Source: Gammaproteobacteria bacterium (GTDB taxonomy: Bacteria; Pseudomonadota; Gammaproteobacteria; Chromatiales; Chromatiaceae). From it: DNA of 64,000 nucleotides. Positions within the stretch are counted from its first letter, which is position 1; each line of letters starts with the position of its first letter. Below, piece after piece: positions 26,909 through 37,027 of this stretch. The notes under the pieces are model-generated. The model was not told where the DNA came from. It was given only the letters and a program-made list of their open reading frames with translations, and did no database searches. The stretch is taken from NCBI GenBank assembly GCA_011389885.1, contig JAABTK010000003.1, forward strand, positions 1 through 64,000. The letters are read 5' to 3'. The position numbers were made by a program, and so were the translations under genes.

Positions 26909-28263
26909 GCGTGGCGCTCCAGCAGGCGTCGTTCGCGGCGGCTGATTTCGGCCAGTTGCCGGCGTTGGGGCTCTGGGACTTGCGCTAACGCAAGCACCCG
27001 TTCGGGATAGTCGGCGGTCGCCTCCAGGGCGGTCGCTATGCAGGTCCGGGCGTCGCCTGGGGTTAGGCCGAAGGCTTGGCCGAGGCGGGCGTAGAAGGCG
27101 CCGTGATCGGGATAGCCGGCGGGGTCGAAGGGGATGGCGCTAATCAGGTTGTGGCGGGGCCAGGCGCGCATGGGCGCGGGGTCATAGACCGGGCTTAGGC
27201 GGCAGTGGTCGAGCCCGCCCACCAGGGCCAGGTTGTCCAGGTGGAGGTCGCCGTTGCCGGTCAGCAGGGCCATTAGCAGCCGCCGGTAGAGCTGTTCGTT
27301 GGTGTCCGCGGGCAGCCGGGCCACCTCGCTCAGGCGTTCGATAATGGCGCCGAGTTCGTCTAGCAGCAGGTCGCCGTTTTCACGGAACGCGTGGTCGCCG
27401 GTGGCGATGACCGAAAACAGCGATTCCATAGGCCTCGGTGCGCCGCCTTGGCGGTCGAAGCGCTCCACCGCCAGAAAGCGCAGGCCGTCTTCGTCAAAAC
27501 GCTGCCAGTTCGGGGTTTCGAACCCGGCCTCGCGGTGCAGCCCCAGGCATAGGGCTTCGAGGTCGAGCAGGCCGGCGTATTCGGGGGGCTCGATCTTGAG
27601 CACCACGTCGCGCAGCCCGGGGGTGTCCGGCGGAAAGAATGCCGCCCGCTCGGCCTGGGGGTCGGCGGCCACCAGTAATTTTGGAATCATCCCGGCCACC
27701 GAGGGCGTGGGCCCCAGGGCGTCCTCCACGATTTGCGGGTCGAATTCCAGGTTTTCGTCCCGCACGTCCCGTTTGAGCATGCGCCAGAGCTGGGAACGGC
27801 GGCCCGAGCCGCCGGCCACTAGCGCCTCTTGCGGGGTCTCGCTGGCGCGGTACCAGCCCTCGGCGGCCAGGTCGTCGGCGAATACGTCCACATGGCCAAT
27901 GCCGCCGTGGCCGCCGAGGGTGAGCAGGCGCCATTCGGTCTCCGGCCCGGGCGGGGGTTCGCGCCCGAGCTGCGCCCGCAGCAGGTCGAGGTAATGCCGG
28001 CGTTGCAGATTGCGCGGGTTGCCCCCCGGAATCAGCGCCAGCAGCCGGGGAAAGACCGGGATGCGTTCGCTCAGCGGATAGCGCACGCTTTCGCGCCCCC
28101 ACAGGGCGCCGTCTCCCAACAGGCAAAACCCCGGCCGGCCCGTGCTCAGGTAGCTGGTGCTGTAGGTGAAGGCGATGCTTTCGGGGCCCGCCACTAGGTC
28201 GCCCATCTTCTCGGGGCGACCGGCGATGCGGGTCCAAATCACCCCGTGTTGATTGCGCGGCAT
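26905..28263 (-). CDS. hipA: HipA-family serine/threonine kinase toxin
   Basis: The 452-aa protein has the HipA layout: an N-terminal region to about residue 120, PSVAGMIPKLLV as the Gly-rich nucleotide loop, ERFDRQGGAPRP, and the catalytic NGDLHLDNLAL (Asp and Asn) with SPVYDPAP as the metal-binding aspartate. E. coli HipA phosphorylates GltX and causes persistence. A Xre-type antitoxin gene lies 15 bp upstream, giving the usual hipB-hipA order. The TAG stop is part of the right CTAG terminus of the neighbouring repeat element. Confidence 0.88.
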   Translation of the reverse strand: MPRNQHGVIWTRIAGRPEKMGDLVAGPESIAFTYSTSYLSTGRPGFCLLGDGALWGRESVRYPLSERIPVFPRLLALIPGGNPRNLQRRHYLDLLRAQLGREPPPGPETEWRLLTLGGHGGIGHVDVFADDLAAEGWYRASETPQEALVAGGSGRRSQLWRMLKRDVRDENLEFDPQIVEDALGPTPSVAGMIPKLLVAADPQAERAAFFPPDTPGLRDVVLKIEPPEYAGLLDLEALCLGLHREAGFETPNWQRFDEDGLRFLAVERFDRQGGAPRPMESLFSVIATGDHAFRENGDLLLDELGAIIERLSEVARLPADTNEQLYRRLLMALLTGNGDLHLDNLALVGGLDHCRLSPVYDPAPMRAWPRHNLISAIPFDPAGYPDHGAFYARLGQAFGLTPGDARTCIATALEATADYPERVLALAQVPEPQRRQLAEISRRERRLLERHA

Positions 28264-28278
28264 GGATTCAATTTGGGT

Positions 28279-28536
28279 TTAACGCCGAAAGAAGGCGCCG
28301 GCCTTAATGTCCTGCACCGCGCTGGGCTGGGGTTGGTCAGGGGCCAGGGTGAGGCGCAGCCCGACTTCCCGGGCCAGGGCCGCCAGGGAAGAGGCGCGGA
28401 TGTCGCCCCGGCCCTTGGCCTTGCTCAGGCCCACGGCGGTGAGGCCGGCCCGGCGGGCCAGTTCGCCCTGGGAGATGCCTTGCTCCTTGGCGGTCTCCAC
28501 CAGGGTCTCTATGAGGTGCTGGATCGGCTTGGACAT
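28279..28536 (-). CDS. hipB: HipB-like antitoxin (Xre/Cro-type HTH)
   Basis: I start this at ATG 28536 (MSKPIQHLIE), giving 85 aa, rather than at a codon 21 bp upstream. A helix-turn-helix is visible at about residues 20-60 (EQGISQGELARRAGLTAVGLSKAKGR, given here as SQGELARRAGLTAVGLSKAK). HipB binds and neutralises HipA and represses its own operon. An inverted repeat upstream (28586-28601) could be its operator. Confidence 0.85.
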   Translation of the reverse strand: MSKPIQHLIETLVETAKEQGISQGELARRAGLTAVGLSKAKGRGDIRASSLAALAREVGLRLTLAPDQPQPSAVQDIKAGAFFRR

Positions 28537-28585
28537 TAAACTTAAGGGTAAAATCAAACGATTCGAGGGCTATACTATCGCATAA

Positions 28586-28601
28586 TTAAACAAGCGTTTA
28601 A
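28586..28601. promoter_or_regulatory. Possible hipBA operator (inverted repeat)
   Basis: TTAAAC and GTTTAA are separated by AAGC, a perfect 6-bp inverted repeat about 50 bp upstream of hipB. It overlaps the last codons of exonuclease I. HipB-type repressors bind such palindromes upstream of their own gene, but no other copy is seen in the window, so this is only a candidate. Confidence 0.35.
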
Positions 28602-30034
28602 AGCTCAATACAGTCCGGCCAATCCGCAAGCTCCGACAACACCGCGCGCTGCTCGGGGCTGAGCGCCGGATCGATCATGCGTTCGGCTAGAACCTTGCGA
28701 AAGGCGTCCAGGGTGATGCCGGCGCCGCCTTGGGGGTCGCTCAGGCGCCAGCGGCGGAAGGCGTCCCAGCGCTCGGCCTCGCCCTTGGAGAGGGTGGCGG
28801 GCCAGTTGCGGGCGCGGTAGCGGAACAGCATTTCGGGCAGCCGCGGGTCGTCGAACGCTTGGGGGATGGCGGCCAGGCCTTGCGGGGGCGTGGCGCGAAT
28901 GCGTTGCATGCGCTCGCGGTCGGCGTCGCTGAAGAAGCCGCCGCCGTAGAGGTTGCGATCGGGGTCGGTGATGGGCTCGAAGCGCCCCATTTCATGCACC
29001 GCGGCGAGCTTTTGCTGTAACTGGGGGCCGGCCTGCTGCAAGCGGCGCCAGTGGCGCTGGCCCTGTTCGGGATCGATCTGCCAGCGTTCTGCGGCCTCTG
29101 GGGTGAGGGTGTTCAAGGGGGCCAGCACCGGGCACTTGTTAAGATGCACGGTCTTCAGCGGTATGCGCTCTTCTCCGGCGGGCAGCTCGGCGGCCGGGGT
29201 GAATAGCCGGCGATGAACCGCCTCGGCGGGCAGGTCGAGCAAGGGTCCGGGGTCGTGGCGTAGGTCGTATACCAAGACCCCGTTTTTGTTCTGCGGATGG
29301 GCCGCCACGGGAACCACCGGGGCGATGCAGCCGAGGCGCGCCGGGTACATGGCCGAGACATGCAGCAGCGGGCGCGGCTGGCGCAGGTTCAGTAGTTCCG
29401 CCGCGCGTTGCTTGGTGCGGTGTTGGAGCAGGTAGTCGAATAGCTTGGGTTGCTGCCGACGAACCAGCCGGGCCAGCTCAATGGTGGCGTACACATCGGC
29501 CATGGCGTCGTGGGCCCCGGCGTGCTCAATGCCGTTGGCGGCGGTCAGGTGCTCCAGTTTGAAGCTCGGCACGCCCGGCTCGTGCTCCGGCCATTCGATG
29601 CCCTCGGGGCGCAGGGCATGAGTGAGCCGCACCACGTCGATTAGATCCCAACGCGAGTTGCCGTCGCGCCACTCCCGGGCATAGGGGTCGAAGAGGTTGC
29701 GGTACAGCCCGTAGCGGGTGAACTCGTCGTCAAAGCGCAGGGAGTTATAGCCCAGGGTGCAGGTGCCGGGGCGGATCATCTCGGCGTGAATGTTGGCGAA
29801 GAATTCCGCCTCGCAAACCCCTTCGGCGCGGGCCTTTTGCGGCGTAATGCCGGTAATCAGGCAGGCCTCGGGGTGCGGCAGCAGGTCGTCCGCGGGCCGG
29901 CAATACAGGGTCAGGGGTTTGCCGATGGGGTTGAGGTCCGCATCCGTGCGCAAACCGGCGAACTGGGCGGCGCGGTCGCAGGCGGGCTCCGCGCCCCAGG
30001 TTTCGTAGTCGTACCAGAGAAAAGTGTTCGCCAT
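28598..30034 (-). CDS. sbcB: Exodeoxyribonuclease I
   Basis: The 478-aa DEDDh exonuclease has the first acidic pair in FLWYDYETWG (Asp9, Glu11), GYNSLRFDDEF, and the HD pair in GAHDAMADVYATIELA. The C-terminal half carries the SH3-like and helical ExoI domains (NKNGVLVYDLRHDP, LPEMLFRYRARNWP). It degrades single-stranded DNA 3' to 5' in recombination and mismatch repair. Length matches the E. coli enzyme (about 475 aa). Confidence 0.95.
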   Translation of the reverse strand: MANTFLWYDYETWGAEPACDRAAQFAGLRTDADLNPIGKPLTLYCRPADDLLPHPEACLITGITPQKARAEGVCEAEFFANIHAEMIRPGTCTLGYNSLRFDDEFTRYGLYRNLFDPYAREWRDGNSRWDLIDVVRLTHALRPEGIEWPEHEPGVPSFKLEHLTAANGIEHAGAHDAMADVYATIELARLVRRQQPKLFDYLLQHRTKQRAAELLNLRQPRPLLHVSAMYPARLGCIAPVVPVAAHPQNKNGVLVYDLRHDPGPLLDLPAEAVHRRLFTPAAELPAGEERIPLKTVHLNKCPVLAPLNTLTPEAAERWQIDPEQGQRHWRRLQQAGPQLQQKLAAVHEMGRFEPITDPDRNLYGGGFFSDADRERMQRIRATPPQGLAAIPQAFDDPRLPEMLFRYRARNWPATLSKGEAERWDAFRRWRLSDPQGGAGITLDAFRKVLAERMIDPALSPEQRAVLSELADWPDCIEL

Positions 30035-30075
30035 AGATCACTCGCAAGGGTAGCTGGGGGAGTGCGTATTGTCCA

Positions 30076-30759
30076 TCATCCGGCCGCGGGACGCGAAGCC
30101 TTGGCGAACCCTCGCCCGGCCAGCGCCGGCGGCAGGCCGAAATAGCCCTGAATCGACAGCAGCTCCAGCTCGGCGCACAGCCGGATGGCCTCGGCGATGC
30201 GCTCCAGCCCGAGCTTGCGCAGCAGGCGCAGGCGGTGGTTTTCCACCGTGCGCGCGCTCAACCCCAGGTGGGCCGCCGCCTCGGCCGCGCTGGCGCCGCG
30301 GCACACCAGGCTCAGCACCTGTTGTTCGCGCGGGGCCAGGTCGGCGATGCGCTGGCGCGCGCGCCAGGCGCGGTCCAGCCTCGGCCCCAGTTGCTGGTCC
30401 AGCACCAGGGCCTTTTGCACCCCTTCCAGCAGTTCCATTTGATTCAGCGGCTTGCGCAAGAAGCCTTGGGCGCCCTGCTGCAGGAGCTTAATGATCGAAT
30501 CCAGCTCCACCCGATTGGCCATGAACAGGATGGGGTGAAACAGGCCGTCTTCACGCAGCCGATGCATGAATTGCAGCGGGCTCATTTCCGGCAGCAGCAT
30601 GTCCGCCAGCACGCAGGAGGGGCAGGCCAGGGCCGGGGCGTGGAGCAATTCCCCGGGGCTGGCGTAGGCATGACAGTGAATGCCTACGGAGTCCATGATC
30701 CGCGCAATGATCGAAATGGCCACTTGGTCCTGATGGACGACATGCACCGAAGAAAGCAT
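30076..30759 (-). CDS. FixJ/LuxR-type response regulator with a modified receiver
   Basis: The 227-aa protein has a receiver domain (1-120) and a LuxR HTH (about 138-200, LAPREQQVLSLVCRGASAAE with LSARTVENHR). In the receiver the usual acidic pair after strand 1 is replaced: VHVVHQDQ instead of VVDDD. The phospho-acceptor position (ADMLLPEM) and the switch lysine (FLRKP) remain. It may therefore respond to something other than a classical kinase. It is divergent from the CheB-CheR-PAS gene, so it could control that operon. Confidence 0.85.
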   Translation of the reverse strand: MLSSVHVVHQDQVAISIIARIMDSVGIHCHAYASPGELLHAPALACPSCVLADMLLPEMSPLQFMHRLREDGLFHPILFMANRVELDSIIKLLQQGAQGFLRKPLNQMELLEGVQKALVLDQQLGPRLDRAWRARQRIADLAPREQQVLSLVCRGASAAEAAAHLGLSARTVENHRLRLLRKLGLERIAEAIRLCAELELLSIQGYFGLPPALAGRGFAKASRPAAG

Positions 30760-30882
30760 GTAGGCTTACCTGCGAATTTAAGTAATCATACTCAAATGAT
30801 ACAGGAATTTCCGATAAATTGCTTGCGAATTCGTCCGTTTCTACCTCAAACTTTAGCCTATCCTCACATTTTGGCGCATCGA

Positions 30883-33800
30883 ATGACCGCTTCCAGCATC
30901 ACTCCCCCTAAATACGTCGTGGGCATCGGCGCATCCGCCGGCGGCCTGGAGGCCATTGAGGCCTTTTTTAAGAACCTGCAAGCGAAGAGCGGTTTGGCCT
31001 TCGTGGTGGTGCAGCACCTCTCGCCCGACTACAAGAGTCTGATGGTGGAGTTGCTGTCGAAATACACCGCCATGCCGGTGGCGCGGGCCATTGAGGGCAT
31101 GGTGGTGGAGGCGAATCATGTGTATCTGATTCCGCCGAAAAAGAACCTCACCATCTTCCACGGCAAGCTGCTGCTGTCGGAGCAGGACCATTCGCGGGGG
31201 GTCAACCTGCCCATCGACGTGTTCCTGCGCTCGCTGGCCGAGGACCTGGAGGACAAGAGCATTGCGGTGATCCTCTCGGGCACCGGCTCGGACGGCACCC
31301 GCGGCATTCGCTCGATCAAGGAGGCGGGCGGCATGATTATGGTGCAGTCGGACGAGTCGGCCAAGTTCGACGGCATGCCCAAGAGCGCCATGGCCACCGG
31401 CCTGCCCGACTTCGTGCTGCCGGTGGAAGAGCTGCCGGCCCAGATGCTGGCGTTCGTGGAGCATCCGAAATCGAGCAAGACGGCGATCTTCGACAGCCTG
31501 CTGACCGACGAGGAGGGGCTGACCCGCATCTTCTCCATGCTGCGCGAAAAGTCCCGCGTGGACTTCACCTATTATAAGCCCTCCACCGTGGTGCGCCGCA
31601 TCGAGCGGCGCATGACGGTGAACCAGATCGCCGATCTGCGCGACTATGTGCGCTACCTGGAGCTGTACCCGTCGGAGGTGATGACCCTGTATCGGGAGTT
31701 GCTGATCGGCGTCACCAGCTTCTTCCGCGACAAGGACGCCTTCGACCTGCTGCGCGACAAGCTGCTGCCGGAGCTGTTCGAGCGGGCGGGGAAGCGTGAG
31801 ATCCGCATTTGGTCCGCCGGCTGCTCCTCGGGCGAGGAGGCGTATTCGCTGGCGATCCTGTTTCGCGAGGCCATGGAGCAGGCGGGCAAGCTGATGGAGG
31901 TGAAGATCTTCGCCACCGACGTGGACCGCAATGCGGTGCAACACGCCGGCAACGGCATCTACCCCGAATCCATCGCCGCGGACCTCAGCCCGCAACTGCT
32001 GACCAAGTACTTTCATCGCAACGAGGATAATTTCCAAATCACCCGCGGCGTGCGCGAGATGGTGGTGTTCGCCCAGCACAACCTGCTTAAGGACCCGCCG
32101 TTCACCAACATCGACCTGGTGGTGTGCCGCAATCTGCTGATCTATCTGCAACCGGTGCTGCAAAAAAAGGCCTTGGATCTGTTCAGCTTCTCGCTCAAGG
32201 AGCATGGCGTGCTATTCCTCGGCAGCAGCGAGACCACCGGCGACAGCGGCGATCTGTTCGAGCCGGTGCATCATCGCTGGAAAATCTATCGAGCCAAGGG
32301 CCGGCGGCGGCTCTCCGATTCAACCGACCTGAGCGGCTTCAATGCCCGCGCCCACCTCGGCCCGCCGCGCTTCAACCAACGCCATTCGGGGGTGCGCAGC
32401 GTGCAGGACGACCCGCACCTGTTGGAGCGCCTGGTGGTCGGCCTCGCCGGCGACTATGTGCCCCTCACGCTGGTAGTGGACGAGCACATGGACCTGCTGC
32501 ATGTAGTGGGCGACAGCCAGGGTTTTCTGCTGCCGCCCATGGGGCGGGTGCAGACCGACGTCACCAAAATGGCGGTGAAGGAACTCGCCATCCCGCTCGC
32601 CACCGCGCTACAAAAGGTCTTTAAGACCCACGACGATATCGCCTATACCAATATCCACCTCAAGCGCAACGGCGAGACCCTGGTGGTGCAGATGCGGCTG
32701 CGCCTGTTGCCCGGGCGCAAGAATCAGGACCCGCTGGCGGCGGTGTTAATCGAGGAAACCCGCCGCCGGGCCGACAATGAAGACCCGTCCGAGACCTACG
32801 ACCTGGACCGCGAGGCCGCCGAGCGCATCGCCGACCTGGAGCAGGAGCTGCAATTCACGCGCGAAAACCTCCAGGCCACGGTGGAAGAGCTGGAGACCTC
32901 CAACGAGGAGCTGCAAGCCACCAACGAGGAGCTGTTGGCGAGCAACGAGGAACTGCAAAGCACCAACGAAGAGCTGCAATCGGTGAACGAGGAGCTGTAC
33001 ACGGTGAATGCCGAGTACCAGAGCAAGATCCTGGAACTCACCGAGCTGAACAACGACCTCGATAACCTGCTGGTCAGCTCCGACATCCTCACCCTATTCC
33101 TCGACGAGGGCCTGGTGCTGCGCCGCTTCACCCCGGGGGTGACCGAGGTGTTCCGGCTGATCGAGACCGACGTGGGGCGCCCGCTGAGCCATATCTCCCA
33201 CAACCTGCGCGATATCGACCCGGTGCAAATCGCCGAGGACGTGCAGGCGCATGGGCGCTCCATCGAGCGCGAGGCGCAGGTGATTCAGGGCCGGGTGTTT
33301 TTGATGCGGGCCAGCCCCTATCACATCGCCTCGGACCTGGTCTCCGGCGTGGTGCTCAACTTTGTCGATATCACCAACATCCGCCGCGCCGAGGCCGCCC
33401 TGCACGAGAGCGAGGAACGCAACGTACTGGCCCGCAAGGCCTCCAATATCGGCACCTGGGACTGGGACATCAACAGCGGCGGGCTGCACTGGTCGGCGGA
33501 GATCGAACCCATGTTCGGCTTCCGCCCCGGGGAATTCGGCGGCACCTACGACGATTTCATCGAATGCGTCCACCCGGACGACCGCGAACGCCTGATGATG
33601 GCGGTGGATAATTGCGTCGAAAACGGCGTCAGTTACGAAACCGAGCACCGCATCCTGCTGCCCGACGGCGGCCAGCGCTGGATCCTTGAGCTGGGCGACG
33701 TGGTCCCCGATCACACCGGCCGCCCGCTGCGCATGGTGGGGGTGGCCCGCGACATCACCCGGCATAAAGAAGACGCGGCCAAGCTGGAACGGGCCTACGA

Positions 33801-34185
33801 GGAGCTGGCCCGCCGCGAGTCGATGCTGCACGGCATCTTGGTGGCCGCCCCCATCGGCATCGGCTTGGTGGTGGACCGGGTGTTACGCTGGAGCAACGAG
33901 ACCTTGCACCAAATGACCGGCTACGAGGCCAAAGAGCTGCGCGGCGTCAGCACCCGCCTGCTGTATGCCGATGACGAGGAATTCGAGCGCGTGGGGCGGG
34001 TCAAGTACCGCCAGATCGATGACAGCGGCGTCGGCGTGGTGACCACCCGCTGGCTGCGCAAGGACGGCGTGGCCATGGACATCCTGCTCAGCTCCAGTCC
34101 GGTGGAGGAGGGCGATCTGTCCCGCGGGGTGATCTTTACCGCAGTGGACAAGTCCTTATTCAATATGGTGCGGGGTGATGGCTGA
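30883..34185 (+). CDS. CheB-CheR-PAS hybrid signalling protein
   Basis: I start this at ATG 30883 ([20 protein letters not shown]), giving 1100 aa. Residues 10-190 are a CheB methylesterase domain with Ser18, His45 and Asp137 of the catalytic triad and no receiver. Residues 210-470 are CheR methyltransferase ([33 protein letters not shown]). About 635-725 form the coiled coil typical of this family ([20 protein letters not shown]). Three PAS domains follow (about 727-836, 846-962, 979-1092). There is no histidine kinase or GGDEF domain in the same chain. The stop overlaps the next gene, which supplies GGDEF-EAL. Confidence 0.9.
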   Translation: MTASSITPPKYVVGIGASAGGLEAIEAFFKNLQAKSGLAFVVVQHLSPDYKSLMVELLSKYTAMPVARAIEGMVVEANHVYLIPPKKNLTIFHGKLLLSEQDHSRGVNLPIDVFLRSLAEDLEDKSIAVILSGTGSDGTRGIRSIKEAGGMIMVQSDESAKFDGMPKSAMATGLPDFVLPVEELPAQMLAFVEHPKSSKTAIFDSLLTDEEGLTRIFSMLREKSRVDFTYYKPSTVVRRIERRMTVNQIADLRDYVRYLELYPSEVMTLYRELLIGVTSFFRDKDAFDLLRDKLLPELFERAGKREIRIWSAGCSSGEEAYSLAILFREAMEQAGKLMEVKIFATDVDRNAVQHAGNGIYPESIAADLSPQLLTKYFHRNEDNFQITRGVREMVVFAQHNLLKDPPFTNIDLVVCRNLLIYLQPVLQKKALDLFSFSLKEHGVLFLGSSETTGDSGDLFEPVHHRWKIYRAKGRRRLSDSTDLSGFNARAHLGPPRFNQRHSGVRSVQDDPHLLERLVVGLAGDYVPLTLVVDEHMDLLHVVGDSQGFLLPPMGRVQTDVTKMAVKELAIPLATALQKVFKTHDDIAYTNIHLKRNGETLVVQMRLRLLPGRKNQDPLAAVLIEETRRRADNEDPSETYDLDREAAERIADLEQELQFTRENLQATVEELETSNEELQATNEELLASNEELQSTNEELQSVNEELYTVNAEYQSKILELTELNNDLDNLLVSSDILTLFLDEGLVLRRFTPGVTEVFRLIETDVGRPLSHISHNLRDIDPVQIAEDVQAHGRSIEREAQVIQGRVFLMRASPYHIASDLVSGVVLNFVDITNIRRAEAALHESEERNVLARKASNIGTWDWDINSGGLHWSAEIEPMFGFRPGEFGGTYDDFIECVHPDDRERLMMAVDNCVENGVSYETEHRILLPDGGQRWILELGDVVPDHTGRPLRMVGVARDITRHKEDAAKLERAYEELARRESMLHGILVAAPIGIGLVVDRVLRWSNETLHQMTGYEAKELRGVSTRLLYADDEEFERVGRVKYRQIDDSGVGVVTTRWLRKDGVAMDILLSSSPVEEGDLSRGVIFTAVDKSLFNMVRGDG

Positions 34186-36433
34186 GCCCGACGACCGACT
34201 CGAACGCCACGCCCTGTTTCGCGACCTGGAGGCCTGCCGAGGTCGAGTCGAAGAGCTGGAGACGGAGCTTGAGCAACGCGAGGATCTGCTCGAAGACCTG
34301 TCGTTGCATCAAGAGGAGCTGCGCACCCAGAACGACGAGCTGCGCCGCGCCCACGGCGAACTCGACGCCCTGCAACAGCGCTACAAGGACCTCTTCGACC
34401 TCGCCCCGGTGGCGCATTTCGTGCTTGACGCCACCGGCGCCGTGACCGAGGTCAACCTGCGGGCGCTCAAGCTGCTGGGGCTCGACCGCTCCAAGATCCT
34501 GCGCCATCCGTTTCGCCTGTTCGTGCGCGAAAACGCCTCCCGCCACCTGTTCGAGGCCTTCATGCAGCGGCTGCGGCGCGGCGAAGCGGGCGCCGACCCG
34601 GAAATCGAACTGCAATCCCGCGACGGCCGGGTGACCCCGGTCCAGCTCACTGCCCAGCCCTGCCATGACGATGCCAACACCTGCATCCGCCTCAGCGCGG
34701 TGGACATCGCCGACCGCCGCCGCGCCGACGAGCACCACCGCCTGGCGGCCACCGTGTTCGAAGAGAGCAACGAAGGCATCGTCATCACCGACCGCACCGG
34801 CGCCATCCTGCGCGTCAACCAGGCCTTCACCATCGTCACCGGTTACCAGGAGGACGAGGTCCGCGGTCGCACCCCGGCGATCCTCGCCTCCGGCCGCCAT
34901 GACCCCACGTTCTACCAAGATATGTGGCAACGGCTGCGAGAACACGGCGGCTGGCGCGGCGAGATTTGGAACCAGCGCAAGAACGGCGAAATCTACCCCG
35001 AATGGCTCGGCATCAGCCCGGTGCGCGACCCCGAAGGCGAAGTGGTCTACTATGTAGGCATCTTCTCCGACATCACCGAAAAAAAGCGCGCCGAGGTGGA
35101 CCTGGAGCACTTCGCCCATTTCGACCAACTCACCGGCCTGCCCAATCGGGTGCTGTTCCAGGATCGTCTCAAGCAGGCCATGGTCCGCGCGGGTCGCAAC
35201 GAACGCCATGTGGTGTTGCTGTTTCTCGATCTCGACCGCTTCAAGGCCGTCAACGACACCCTCGGGCACCAAGCCGGCGACCTCCTGCTGCAACGGGCCG
35301 CGGGGCGCATCCAACGCAGCCTGCGCTCGGTGGACACCGTATCCCGCCTCGGCGGCGACGAGTTCACCGTCATCGTGGGCGACATCGAAAGCCGCAGCCA
35401 GGGCGCGGAAGTGGCCGCCCACATCGCCGACAAAATCGCCGGCGCCCTCGGTCGCCCCTTTCGTCTCGGCAACCAAGAGGTGGCCAGCGGCGCCAGCATC
35501 GGCATCGCCATCCACCCCGAGGACGGGGCCACCGTGTCCGACCTGATCAAACACGCCGACACCGCCATGTACGCCGCCAAGGCCAACGGCGGCAACGGCT
35601 GCGCCTTCTTCTCGGCCGAAATGACCGCCAGCGCCGCGCGCCGGCTCGAGCTCGAAGCCGCGTTGCGCCATGCCGTGCGGCGGCGGGAGTTTCGGGTCGA
35701 ATTCCAGCCCCAAGTGGACGCCGTGCGCCATCGGATCACCGGCGCCGAGGTGTTGCTGCGCTGGGAGAGCGCCGCCCTCGGCGGGGTGGCCCCGGATGAG
35801 TTCATCCCGGTGTTGGAAGACATGGGCCTAATGACCGAAGTGGGCTGGTGGGTGCTGCGCCAGGCCTGCGAAGAGGCCCTGCATTGGCACCGCCAGGGCT
35901 TCGACGCCTTTCGGGTCGCGTTCAACTTCTCCCCGCGCCAGTTCCGCGACCCCGAATGCCTCGAACAAATGCGCCACATCCTGGCCGAATCCCAGGCGCT
36001 CGGTGAGTGGTTGACCCTGGAGGTCACCGAGCACCACATGATGCAAAACCAAGAGCTGAGCCTCGACATCCTGCGCGGCGTGCGCCGCATGGGCATTCGC
36101 GTCGCCTTGGACGACTTCGGCACCGGCCACTCCTCCCTCAGCCTGCTCAAACGCTTCCCCATCGACGAGCTGAAGATCGACCGCGGCTTCGTGCAAGACC
36201 TGCCCCGCGACGAAGACGACGCGATCATCGTCAGCACCATCATCCTGATGGCGCGCAACCTCGGCATCGATATAGTGGCCGAAGGGGTCGAAGACGAACA
36301 GCAGGCCCGCCAACTGATCGAACTCCAATGCCCAGTGATGCAGGGCTATCACTGGGGGCGGCCCATGAGTTCCGGCGCCCTGGAGGCCTGGCGGCGGGGG
36401 TTTTTGAGCCGCTCCCCGCTGCCCGGCGGTTAA
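34178..36433 (+). CDS. PAS-PAS-GGDEF-EAL cyclic di-GMP enzyme
   Basis: I start this at ATG 34178; a GTG at 34175 is also possible. After a coiled coil (1-65), two PAS domains lie at about 66-175 and 190-305. The GGDEF domain (about 320-480) keeps an intact GGDEF motif. The EAL domain (about 500-745) reads EVL at the signature and has DDFGTGHSSL and IDRGFVQDL, so phosphodiesterase activity is likely. It makes and/or breaks c-di-GMP. It overlaps the CheB-CheR-PAS gene, and both share PAS and coiled-coil parts, so they probably work as a pair. Confidence 0.92.
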   Translation: MAEPDDRLERHALFRDLEACRGRVEELETELEQREDLLEDLSLHQEELRTQNDELRRAHGELDALQQRYKDLFDLAPVAHFVLDATGAVTEVNLRALKLLGLDRSKILRHPFRLFVRENASRHLFEAFMQRLRRGEAGADPEIELQSRDGRVTPVQLTAQPCHDDANTCIRLSAVDIADRRRADEHHRLAATVFEESNEGIVITDRTGAILRVNQAFTIVTGYQEDEVRGRTPAILASGRHDPTFYQDMWQRLREHGGWRGEIWNQRKNGEIYPEWLGISPVRDPEGEVVYYVGIFSDITEKKRAEVDLEHFAHFDQLTGLPNRVLFQDRLKQAMVRAGRNERHVVLLFLDLDRFKAVNDTLGHQAGDLLLQRAAGRIQRSLRSVDTVSRLGGDEFTVIVGDIESRSQGAEVAAHIADKIAGALGRPFRLGNQEVASGASIGIAIHPEDGATVSDLIKHADTAMYAAKANGGNGCAFFSAEMTASAARRLELEAALRHAVRRREFRVEFQPQVDAVRHRITGAEVLLRWESAALGGVAPDEFIPVLEDMGLMTEVGWWVLRQACEEALHWHRQGFDAFRVAFNFSPRQFRDPECLEQMRHILAESQALGEWLTLEVTEHHMMQNQELSLDILRGVRRMGIRVALDDFGTGHSSLSLLKRFPIDELKIDRGFVQDLPRDEDDAIIVSTIILMARNLGIDIVAEGVEDEQQARQLIELQCPVMQGYHWGRPMSSGALEAWRRGFLSRSPLPGG

Positions 36434-36629
36434 TCGGCAGTCGGCCCTTTGACACGGGTGAGCGGCCTCCCTCGGGGCCTTGGCGGGGCGCGCCCCCAAG
36501 CTCGCTTAATGCCCGGATTAGGAATCTGCATGGGGAAGCCGACTGAAAGGCTTGGCGTGTTCCCCCCGAGTTGGATAGAGTAAGGGGTATTGCCCGAAGA
36601 AGAATCCTTGGCAGCAACCGGTTTGAAAT

Positions 36630-36974
36630 ATGCCCGCAATCGCCGACATCACCGATAACGAACAATGGACCGTCCGCACTACGCTGCAAGAGCGCTACGG
36701 CCGCGAGGTGGAGTACCAGCTCGCCGACGCCGAGATCCGGCTGCGCCCCTCGGACCGCGACCTCACCCAGGTGCCGGTGATCTACTGGGAGGTCGATGGC
36801 TGTCACTTCGTGGTGTTCAAGAGCGGCGATCGGCGCTATCGTTGTCAGTTTTACTACCGACTCTACCAGCAGTTGGGCACCGGGGTGGCCGAATACGACG
36901 ACCTCACCGAATGCGTGGTGTCCCTGCTCCAAGCCCAGGCCGATCACGAGGCCCGCGAGCGCGGAGACCTCTGA
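36630..36974 (+). CDS. Conserved small protein of unknown function
   Basis: The 114-aa product is soluble and acidic, with VPVIYWEVDGCHFVVFKSGD and RRYRCQFYYRLYQQLGTG as its most family-like stretch (a beta-rich core with Trp, Tyr and Cys). I recognise no domain. It lies between the c-di-GMP gene and pfp, 53 bp upstream of pfp, and could be co-transcribed with pfp and hppA. Confidence 0.65.
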   Translation: MPAIADITDNEQWTVRTTLQERYGREVEYQLADAEIRLRPSDRDLTQVPVIYWEVDGCHFVVFKSGDRRYRCQFYYRLYQQLGTGVAEYDDLTECVVSLLQAQADHEARERGDL

Positions 36975-37027
36975 ACCGCCCCTTTTACGACCGATAAAAC
37001 ACAAGACCAACGACTTAGGGAGTCCGT

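Noticed and set aside
26654-26988. Small proteins such as MGVLVFLVGVLVF
   Set aside because: These are translations of the ATGGGTGTCC/CCTGGTCTTT repeats in several frames, without ribosome sites or conserved features.
34160-35731. A 523-residue frame antisense to the PAS-GGDEF-EAL gene
   Set aside because: No motif, and the sense strand has intact GGDEF and EAL domains.
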